DNA of 13,272 nucleotides from Bacteroidales bacterium (lineage in GTDB: Bacteria > Bacteroidota > Bacteroidia > Bacteroidales > UBA932), in NCBI GenBank assembly GCA_017535125.1, contig JAFXUS010000009.1, positions 1 through 13,272 on the forward strand. The letters are read 5' to 3'. A model generated the notes under the pieces. It ran no database searches. It was not told the origin of the DNA and saw only the letters and a program-made list of their open reading frames with translations. Below, in pieces: positions 7,725 through 13,272 of the stretch (positions are counted from its first letter, which is position 1; each line of letters begins with the position of its first letter). Both the position numbers and the translations under genes were made by a program.

Positions 7725-9947
7725 TTACTCCGCTGTCTCGGCAGCCGGTTCTTCCGCGGGAGCTTCCGCAGGTGCCTCGGGGGCTTCCTCCACCTGCTCC
7801 GTCTTCGCCTTGCGCTCGATGCCCATCCATTGCAGGTTGTCGGTGAAATACAGGACGCCGAAGGCGAAGATCAGCAGGCAGACCAGCCAGCGCAGGCATT
7901 TGCGCCACCAGGGCGTCTTCTTGGCGTACGGATCCTCCAACTTCAGCTTGGGATATTTGGCCACGCTGGTCAGCGTCTTGCCGAAGAGGATGTTCACCAG
8001 CACCATCGAGTTGACGGCCCAGCCGTTGGCGTTGAGCACGGGGCCCAGGTTGCGCTTGCGCAGCTTGCGCCAGGCGATGAAACAGGACGGGCCGGAAATA
8101 ATGAGCATCACGGCCGCGATGATAATGAGCCACTGCCACCAGACCAGGCTCTTGACGGCCGCGCCGAGCGCCACCAGCACGGCGCCGATGCCGGCCAGGG
8201 CCATGCCCACGGCCGCCGCGATGCCGGCGAATTTGGCGATGTCGAACGGCTGCTTGACAGCCTCGCCGGCAGGCTTTTCGGTCGTAGCCGTCAGCTTCGC
8301 GAGCGCATCGGCGTCCTTGTCGGCCGCCGATTTGTCGATCTTGTCGGAGACGAAGCGCGCCACCTTGCGGTACGGGGCCCAGAACGCGTCCTTGACGCTG
8401 ATCGGATTCTCCACCACCTTGGTGATGACGGCGTCCCAGTCGTTCCCGTCGAGGTCATAGAACAGGCCGTTCTTGCCGGGGCGCAGGTCACGGGTATTGC
8501 CGTCGGTCATGACGGCCACGACGTCCATCGTCTCCCCCCTGGCCTTGGAAGTGCACTTGCAGTAGAGCAGGAACATGCCGCTGAGCTTGGGCATGTCGCC
8601 GTGGGCGCCCATGTCCGACACCTTGATGCAGAGGTCGCAGCAGCGTTCGTCGATATAGAGCTTTCCGATCTCGAAGATACCGCGCGTGCCCTGCTCGCGT
8701 CCATAGAAGTCCGTGAATATCACATAGTTGCGCAGGAGCTTCGCGAAATCGCGGTAGTACAGCATCAGGCGCTTCACCTCGTCGATGGATTCGGACTCGT
8801 CCTTGAGGGCCACGTCGGCCTCCACGAGGGCGAGCAAGTCCGCCTTGCGGTCGGCCTTCAGCAGCGCCTTGACCTCGTCCAGGCCGAGCGCCTCGACGGC
8901 TTCGCCCTTCTTGGCGGCCATCCAGGACTTGTATGCACCGAACCTCGCGAGCACACCGTTCCACTCCTCCTCGGTGATTGACTTCGCCTTCGGGAAATCC
9001 ACGTCCAGCACCAGCGCCTTGACGGCGGCGAACGGTGCCTGCCAGGCGGGGTTGATCGCATCGAACGGCAGGACGGCCTCCTTCGCCGGACGCGCCAGCG
9101 GATAGGTGGCGATCTCCTCGGCCTGCGTCGCGAGGTTCTTCTCGCTGATGGCGCCGACCCGCTCGGCGGACACATCTACGGCGGCGCTCACCGCGTCGTC
9201 GAAACGGATGAGCTTGCAGCGCATGAAATAGTCGGCCACCTTGTCCTGCACGGCTTCGCAGGCGGCGAGGGCCGCGGCGGTATTATCGCCATACGGGAAA
9301 ATGTCCTTCTTGTCCGCCTCACCGGCATCCTGCCAGGCGGCATAGTCCGCGAGCGCGGCGTAGAACGCCTCGATCTGCTCGGCCGTGACGCCGGCCTCGC
9401 CGCTGCGGTCGGTCGCGGAACCGATCTTCTCCGCGATGGCGGCAATCTGCGCCTTGAGCGCCTCGTCGTCCGTGGACGCCGGCGTGATGACGCCGTCGCC
9501 GTTGAACTGTGTATTCTTGAAAATGGCCACGCTGTCGGCCGCGTCGTCCACGCTGATCTCGTCCTTCTCCAGGCCGAGATTCTGCAGGATCTGCTTGGCG
9601 GACTTGTACAACTTCCGGCCGGCTTCGCATTCCGTATTGATGCCGTCGAGCTTCAGCACGCTCTCCCCCTTCATGATGGCATCCTTGTCCTTGACCACGG
9701 CCGTCAGCCACTGCGCGGCGGCCACGATTTCCGACGCGCGGACGCGGCCGTCGCCGTCGGTATCAATCAGTTTCAAGGTCCTTTCGTCGAACGTCAGGTC
9801 CTTCGTCGGGCAACTCAGGACCGTCCAGAGTTTCTGATCCAACTCGCCCAGGTGGGCGATGTCCTCGCCGGAAGTGATGTTGACCCGGACCACCCCGCCC
9901 AGGGAGCAATAGGTCCAGGGATAACCGTTCGTCTGTTTCTTTGCCAT
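7725..9947 (-). CDS. EF-hand protein with cysteine cluster and C-terminal membrane helices
   Basis: A 740-aa protein I cannot assign to a named family beyond its EF-hand. There is no signal peptide, so the N-terminal part should be cytoplasmic. Residues 62-73 are a textbook EF-hand calcium loop (D62, D64, D66, G67, V69, E73). Degenerate loops follow near 147-158 (NGDGVIT) and 180-191 (DRSGEAGVTAEQ). A helical middle section leads to a domain with a cysteine cluster, C436, C437, C440, C463 and C465, which could bind a metal. Three hydrophobic helices follow (about 573-598, 601-625, 685-702), then an acidic tail rich in Glu, Ala and Pro. The ATG at 9947 is chosen because an in-frame extension upstream would run through the promoter and into the divergent gene. 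It lies 1 nt before glycosyltransferase A, so they are co-transcribed. A role as calcium sensor or membrane regulator for the glycosyltransferases is only inferred. Confidence 0.88.
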   Translation of the reverse strand: MAKKQTNGYPWTYCSLGGVVRVNITSGEDIAHLGELDQKLWTVLSCPTKDLTFDERTLKLIDTDGDGRVRASEIVAAAQWLTAVVKDKDAIMKGESVLKLDGINTECEAGRKLYKSAKQILQNLGLEKDEISVDDAADSVAIFKNTQFNGDGVITPASTDDEALKAQIAAIAEKIGSATDRSGEAGVTAEQIEAFYAALADYAAWQDAGEADKKDIFPYGDNTAAALAACEAVQDKVADYFMRCKLIRFDDAVSAAVDVSAERVGAISEKNLATQAEEIATYPLARPAKEAVLPFDAINPAWQAPFAAVKALVLDVDFPKAKSITEEEWNGVLARFGAYKSWMAAKKGEAVEALGLDEVKALLKADRKADLLALVEADVALKDESESIDEVKRLMLYYRDFAKLLRNYVIFTDFYGREQGTRGIFEIGKLYIDERCCDLCIKVSDMGAHGDMPKLSGMFLLYCKCTSKARGETMDVVAVMTDGNTRDLRPGKNGLFYDLDGNDWDAVITKVVENPISVKDAFWAPYRKVARFVSDKIDKSAADKDADALAKLTATTEKPAGEAVKQPFDIAKFAGIAAAVGMALAGIGAVLVALGAAVKSLVWWQWLIIIAAVMLIISGPSCFIAWRKLRKRNLGPVLNANGWAVNSMVLVNILFGKTLTSVAKYPKLKLEDPYAKKTPWWRKCLRWLVCLLIFAFGVLYFTDNLQWMGIERKAKTEQVEEAPEAPAEAPAEEPAAETAE

Positions 9948-9979
9948 ATGGATTGTGGTTATTATGTTATCGGTATCTA

Positions 9980-9987
9980 CAAATATA
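9980..9987 (-). promoter_or_regulatory. -7 box for the EF-hand / glycosyltransferase A operon
   Basis: Minus-strand TATATTTG matches TAnnTTTG exactly and would start transcription near 9975, about 28 nt ahead of the ATG at 9947. No convincing TTTG/TTG -33 element lies at the expected distance (around 10007-10011), so the promoter may be weak or need an activator. Confidence 0.55.
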
Positions 9988-10008
9988 CGAAAAAAGTGAG
10001 ATTGTTTG

Positions 10009-10016
10009 TATATTTG
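10009..10016 (+). promoter_or_regulatory. -7 box for the glycosyltransferase B / DUF389 operon
   Basis: TATATTTG matches TAnnTTTG exactly. Transcription would begin near 10020-10022, which rules out the upstream TTG and ATG codons in the frame (10006, 10018) as starts and leaves 10024, 10033 and 10042. No clear -33 element is found 18-21 bases upstream. Confidence 0.55.
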
Positions 10017-10041
10017 TATGCTGATGCACTGGATGAACGAT

Positions 10042-11253
10042 ATGGGAAAGCCGAAGACAGTTTCTAACGTAGGTCTGTTCTGCGAAGTGTTTCCGCCCGT
10101 CATGGACGGCGTGTCCGTCTGCATGTCCAATTATGCCAACTGGCTGCAGAAAAAGGTCGGCGGCGTGACGGTGGTGACGCCGTCCGTGCCGGGTGCGGAC
10201 TATGGCGCGCACGATTTCAAGGTACTCGACTATCTCTCCTTCCCAGTCCCTACGAGGCGCCCCTATGTGACAGGACTCTCCAGAATCGATCCTGTTCTCC
10301 ATGCCAGAATCGCGAAGAACCAGTTCCGGATCATTCACGCGCATACCCCGTTCTCCGCGGGCAACGCCGCGCTCCATACCGCCCGGAAGCAGGGAGTACC
10401 CCTCGTGGCCACGTTCCACTCCAAATACCGCGATGACTTCGAGAAAGTGTTCCCGAAGCCCATCGTCAACATGTTGATCGCTTCGGTCGTCAAGTTCTTC
10501 GAGGGCGCCGACCTGGTCTGGACGCCGCTGGAATCCGCAGTCGAAGTACTCCGCGAATACGGATACAAAGGCCCCGTCGAGGTGATGCCGAACGGGTGCG
10601 ACTTCGTGGCGGATTATCCGGAGAACTTCCGTGCCGGGGCCCGGCAGCGGCTGGGCGTCGCGCCGGAAACGTTCATGCTGCTCTTCGTGGGCCAGCACAT
10701 ATGGCAGAAGAACCCGCAGTTGACCATCGAGGCCCTGTCCCGGCTGGAGGACGTGCCGTTCCACATGTACTTCGTGGGTACCGGCCATGCCGCCGAAGGG
10801 ATGAAAGCCATGGTCAGCGAGAAGGGCCTGGACGACAAGGTGACTTTCGTCGGTCCCGTCGCGCAGCGCGAAAAGATCGTCGATTACTACGCTGCCGCCG
10901 ACCTGTTCGCCTTCCCGTCTCTTTACGACACGGCAGGGCTCGTCGTGCAGGAGGCCGCGGCGCTCGGTACGCCGTCCATACTGGCACGCGAAGCGACGGC
11001 CGCCACCGCCATCACGGAAGGAGAGAACGGCTTCCTGACGGACAACGATCCCGACAAGATGGCGCAGCTGATCCGCGAACTCGCCCATGATCCTGAACGC
11101 GTGCGCCGTGTGGGCATGCAGGCCTCCAGGACCCTCGTCCGCTCGTGGGAGGACTGTGTTGGGGAAGTCATCGACCGCTACAACGCCCTGCTGAAGCACC
11201 GCGGCATGGCGCCGCTCGAACGAATTGATTCATACGATAATACCGCTCTATGA
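10042..11253 (+). CDS. GT4 family glycosyltransferase, copy B
   Basis: A 403-aa retaining GT4 enzyme aligning without gaps to copy A (6527-7723) from VGLFCE almost to the end, at roughly two thirds to 70% identical residues by eye. It keeps the same features: FPPVMDGVSVCMSNYANW, IIHAHTPFSAG, VATFHSKYRDDF, GQHIWQKN, and FPSLYDTAGLVVQEAA with D296-x7-E304 in place of E-x7-E. Donor and acceptor are unknown; a lipid acceptor is plausible. The differences cluster in the acceptor-side region, which would suit two different acceptors or successive sugar additions. The start is set at 10042 because MGKPK lines up with MTKPK of copy A; ATGs at 10024 and 10033 are open alternatives. The C-terminus has about nine extra residues (IDSYDNTAL) compared with copy A. 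Its TGA overlaps the ATG of the DUF389 gene. Confidence 0.91.
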   Translation: MGKPKTVSNVGLFCEVFPPVMDGVSVCMSNYANWLQKKVGGVTVVTPSVPGADYGAHDFKVLDYLSFPVPTRRPYVTGLSRIDPVLHARIAKNQFRIIHAHTPFSAGNAALHTARKQGVPLVATFHSKYRDDFEKVFPKPIVNMLIASVVKFFEGADLVWTPLESAVEVLREYGYKGPVEVMPNGCDFVADYPENFRAGARQRLGVAPETFMLLFVGQHIWQKNPQLTIEALSRLEDVPFHMYFVGTGHAAEGMKAMVSEKGLDDKVTFVGPVAQREKIVDYYAAADLFAFPSLYDTAGLVVQEAAALGTPSILAREATAATAITEGENGFLTDNDPDKMAQLIRELAHDPERVRRVGMQASRTLVRSWEDCVGEVIDRYNALLKHRGMAPLERIDSYDNTAL

Positions 11254-12590
11254 GTAAATTAACCGCTTTCTTACGGTCGTTGGTCAATATGCGGGACCAT
11301 GTGGACGTGGAAGCCGCCGCGGTAAACATCCGCGGTAATATCTATTTCCGCGGTCCGAACGTCTTCATTCTCGCCTGCGCGATCATCATCGCTTCCGTGG
11401 GCCTGAACCTCAACTCCATTCCGGTCATCATCGGCGCGATGCTCATCTCCCCGGTGATGGGCCCGATCCTCGGATTCGGCCTGGGCCTGGGCACCAACGA
11501 TACCACCCTCGTGAAGGAAGCCATCAAGAACTTCCTCGTGATGGTGCTGATCAGCATCCTGTCCTCGACGCTCTTCTACCTGATCTCTCCCCTGCAACTG
11601 GAGCATCAGACCGAGTTGCTGGCCCGCACCAACCCGACCCTGTACGACGTGTTCATCGCCCTGTTCGGCGGCTTCGCCGGCATCCTGGAAAACTCCCGCA
11701 AGGAGAAGGGAGGCACCGTGATCCCGGGCGTGGCCATCGCCACCGCCCTGATGCCGCCGCTCTGTACAGTCGGTTATGGCATCGCGCACCTGGAGCCGCG
11801 CTTCATCCTCGGCGCGTTCTACCTCTTCATCATCAACACGGCCTTCATCGCGCTGGCCACCTTCCTGACGGTCAAATACCTGCACTTCCCGCTGGCAAGC
11901 GGTATGGACGAGCATCTTCGCCGCCGCAGCGCCCGCTGGAGCGCCGTCATCCTGATCATCATCATCGTGCCGAGCGTGCTCTCCGCCATCGAGATGATCA
12001 AAGACAACAATTTTGTGCTGAATACCCAGCGCCTGGTCGAGCAGAGCAAGAACCTGGGCAAAAGCTATATCTACGACTACAAGACCGACATCGAGAGCAA
12101 TCCGCCGACCCTGGAGCTGTATATGGCCGGCGAAAAGATGGAAGATATCTCCCGCGAAAAACTTCTTCGCTCGGCGGAAGAAATGGGCATCACCCGCAGC
12201 CAGATTTTCATTCACGAGGATGCCGCCTTCCAGAACGAGCTGATGACCGAGTCCGAAATCATCCGCAACATCATCGACGGGCACAACCACCAGGTCGCCG
12301 GGCTGCAGGACCAGGTTGATTCACTGCAGACCGCCATCGAATTCTTCAAGGCCCAGCAGCTCCCGTCCGCCCTCATCACCCGCGAGATCGCGGCGCAGTA
12401 CACCGGCGTGGAGGAGGTCACCCTGACCCGCGGCGAGCGCGTCCAGGCCGCCGACGGGAAGAGCGACACGGCCATTGTGGCCATCGTCCGCACGGCGGCA
12501 GGCCTCAAGGAGGCCGAGCGCGAGCGCATCGAGCAATGGCTCCGCGTCCGTCTGGGCGTCAACGACGTCACGGTGATCATCAGCAAATAA
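11250..12590 (+). CDS. DUF389 family integral membrane protein
   Basis: A 446-aa inner-membrane protein of the DUF389 family (uncharacterised hydrophobic domain). The hallmark is the run SIPVIIGAMLISPVMGPILG (residues 56-75). Hydrophobic segments are at about 37-54, 58-78, 92-115, 132-147, 156-180, 185-208 and 229-249, with GVAIATALMPPLCTVGYG (160-177) as the second conserved block. Residues 250-446 form a soluble domain with a likely coiled coil at about 345-370 and a closing β-α-β pattern (DTAIVAIVRTA, then NDVTVIISK). The family's activity is not established. ATGA overlap with glycosyltransferase B implies coupled translation and a shared role in the envelope; this link is inferred from layout only. 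No extra domains or truncation are seen. A hairpin and a terminator follow the stop. Confidence 0.93.
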   Translation: MSKLTAFLRSLVNMRDHVDVEAAAVNIRGNIYFRGPNVFILACAIIIASVGLNLNSIPVIIGAMLISPVMGPILGFGLGLGTNDTTLVKEAIKNFLVMVLISILSSTLFYLISPLQLEHQTELLARTNPTLYDVFIALFGGFAGILENSRKEKGGTVIPGVAIATALMPPLCTVGYGIAHLEPRFILGAFYLFIINTAFIALATFLTVKYLHFPLASGMDEHLRRRSARWSAVILIIIIVPSVLSAIEMIKDNNFVLNTQRLVEQSKNLGKSYIYDYKTDIESNPPTLELYMAGEKMEDISREKLLRSAEEMGITRSQIFIHEDAAFQNELMTESEIIRNIIDGHNHQVAGLQDQVDSLQTAIEFFKAQQLPSALITREIAAQYTGVEEVTLTRGERVQAADGKSDTAIVAIVRTAAGLKEAERERIEQWLRVRLGVNDVTVIISK

Positions 12591-12595
12591 GATAC

Positions 12596-12680
12596 GCCGC
12601 CGTCACCGGGCTTCTCCCGGCAGGGCAGAAAAAACAGCTGTCGCCAAATGCCCTGCCGGGAGAACCCGTTGCCCGGCGGC
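12596..12680. repeat. large GC-rich imperfect hairpin between convergent genes
   Basis: A perfect 16-bp inverted repeat (arms 12612-12627 and 12649-12664, 21-nt loop) sits inside further pairing: 12606-12611 with 12671-12676, and 12599-12602 with 12677-12680, with small bulges. The left arm can also fold locally (CCGGG, CTTCT, CCCGG), so alternative structures exist. There is no T-run after it, so it is not a typical terminator. It begins five bases after the DUF389 stop and may stabilise that mRNA's 3' end or be a dispersed palindromic repeat. Confidence 0.75.
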
Positions 12681-12686
12681 ACATAG

Positions 12687-12720
12687 AAAAGGCCTGGAAG
12701 CGAACACTTCCAGGCCTTTT
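12687..12720. terminator. bidirectional rho-independent terminator
   Basis: A perfect 14-bp stem (12687-12700 with 12707-12720, loop CGAACA) starts with AAAA and ends with TTTT, so it has a U-tract on either strand. It would stop transcripts from the DUF389 operon on the plus strand and ppdK on the minus strand. Confidence 0.9.
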
Positions 12721-12739
12721 CTCTTCGAAGCGAAACGAA

Positions 12740-13272
12740 TTACGCCGCCTGCTTGATAGCAGACTGGGCCGCAGCCAGACGCGCGATAGGCACGCGGAAC
12801 GGAGAGCAGCTGACGTAATCGACACCGATCTTGTTGAAGAACGCGATGGAGTCGGGATCGCCGCCGTGCTCGCCGCAGACGCCGCACTTCAGCTCCGGAC
12901 GACGGGCGCGGCCGCCCTGGATACCGATCTCGACCAGCTTGCCGACAGCCTTGGTGTCGATGGTCTGGAACGGATCGTTGTCGAGGATCTTGTGGCCGAG
13001 GTAGTTACCCATGAAGGTACCCACGTCGTCGCGGGAGAAACCGAAGGTCATCTGGGTCAGGTCGTTGGTACCGAAGGAGAAGAACTCCGCGGTGCGGGCC
13101 ATGCGGTCGCCGGTCAGGGCGGCGCGCGGGATCTCGATCATCGTACCGAACTTGTACGGGATGATCATTTCGTTGGCCACTTCGACCTCAGCCTTGATGC
13201 GCTCGCAGATGGCGCGCTGGAAGCCCAGCTCGCGGGCGGACACCGTGACCGGGATCATGATCTCGGGCTGCG
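12740..13272 (-). CDS. ppdK: pyruvate, phosphate dikinase, C-terminal end (cut by window edge)
   Basis: This enzyme interconverts pyruvate, ATP and phosphate with phosphoenolpyruvate, AMP and pyrophosphate in the cytoplasm; in anaerobic gut Bacteroidota it serves the glycolysis/gluconeogenesis node. The last 176 residues are visible, starting QPEIMIPVTV and forming the PEP-binding TIM-barrel domain. It has the metal-ligand Glu in MIEIPRAAL, the SFGTNDLTQ motif with the second ligand Asp, and the KCGVCGEHGGDP motif whose Cys acts as the proton donor in well-studied homologs. It ends with YVSCSPFRVPIARLAAAQ, typical of the family. The roughly 700 upstream residues (ATP-grasp and phosphohistidine domains) are outside the window. 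It is convergent with the DUF389 operon and separated from it by the terminator at 12687-12720. Confidence 0.97.
   Translation of the reverse strand, partial: QPEIMIPVTVSARELGFQRAICERIKAEVEVANEMIIPYKFGTMIEIPRAALTGDRMARTAEFFSFGTNDLTQMTFGFSRDDVGTFMGNYLGHKILDNDPFQTIDTKAVGKLVEIGIQGGRARRPELKCGVCGEHGGDPDSIAFFNKIGVDYVSCSPFRVPIARLAAAQSAIKQAA

Larger units (their letters stand above)
9978..10018. repeat. perfect 11-bp inverted repeat holding both divergent -7 boxes
   Basis: TACAAATATAC (9978-9988) and GTATATTTGTA (10008-10018) are exact reverse complements, with a 19-base spacer. Each arm contains a TATATTTG -7 box pointing outward. The symmetry may be a by-product of two identical promoter boxes, but the match extends beyond the box by two bases on one side and one on the other, so it could also be an operator shared by both operons. 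Confidence 0.7.

Noticed and set aside
7623..8981. 452-aa plus-strand open frame across the EF-hand and glycosyltransferase A genes
   Set aside because: Runs antisense through two real genes and their junction; composition is His/Arg-rich and unlike a protein.
9978..10018. Invertible (phase-variable) promoter
   Set aside because: The inverted repeat encloses only 19 bases, too short for known Bacteroidota invertible promoters, and no recombinase gene is near.
9948..10130. Longer start for the EF-hand protein (61 extra residues)
   Set aside because: The extension is antisense to the start of glycosyltransferase B and would need transcription from beyond the -7 box.
9967..11199. 410-aa minus-strand open frame opposite glycosyltransferase B
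   Set aside because: Antisense shadow of a strong GT4 gene and crosses the divergent promoter.
11271..12290. 339-aa minus-strand open frame opposite DUF389
   Set aside because: Very rich in Asp, His, Gly and Glu, the expected mirror of membrane-protein codons.
1..13272. CRISPR array, tRNA/rRNA genes, insertion sequences or defence genes
   Set aside because: No regular direct repeats, clover-leaf sequences or transposase motifs seen; genes are ordinary chromosomal ones.

Overview
This window reads as chromosomal DNA from a GC-rich member of the Bacteroidales (Bacteroidota); genus and family cannot be fixed from it. The signs are promoters of the Bacteroidota type (TAnnTTTG at -7, TTTG/TTG at -33), no Shine-Dalgarno sequences ahead of the starts, a TonB-dependent receptor with a DUF4249 lipoprotein and an MG2-domain protein, and a clearly Bacteroidota-like ribosomal protein S15. 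Base use looks even across the genes, and I see no integrase, transposase, tRNA or CRISPR array. No gap between genes reaches 300 bases.

Region 1 (1-158, minus): the start of rpsO (ribosomal protein S15), cut by the window edge. Region 2 (159-284): a compact divergent promoter region in which the two -33 elements are only 3 bp apart. Region 3 (285-6540, plus): a tightly packed four-gene operon with ATGA and TGATG junctions. It encodes a small secreted protein of unknown function, an 881-aa TonB-dependent outer-membrane receptor, a DUF4249 lipoprotein, and a secreted MG2-domain protein that also carries a segment resembling a receptor plug. Together they look like an uptake or surface-assembly system without a SusD partner; the substrate is unknown.

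Region 4 (6527-12590) is the most unusual part. A 740-aa EF-hand protein with a cysteine cluster and three C-terminal membrane helices (minus, 7725-9947) is followed 1 nt later by a GT4 glycosyltransferase (6527-7723). Divergently transcribed from the same 94-bp gap is a second, closely related GT4 enzyme (10042-11253), whose stop overlaps the start of a DUF389 membrane protein (11250-12590). The two glycosyltransferases form a long inverted repeat around the EF-hand gene. The divergent promoters lie in a perfect 11-bp inverted repeat. I infer, without proof, a calcium-responsive envelope or glycolipid module.

Region 5 (12591-13272): a 149-bp convergent gap holding a large GC-rich hairpin and a strong bidirectional terminator, then the C-terminal end of pyruvate phosphate dikinase (ppdK, minus), cut by the window edge.
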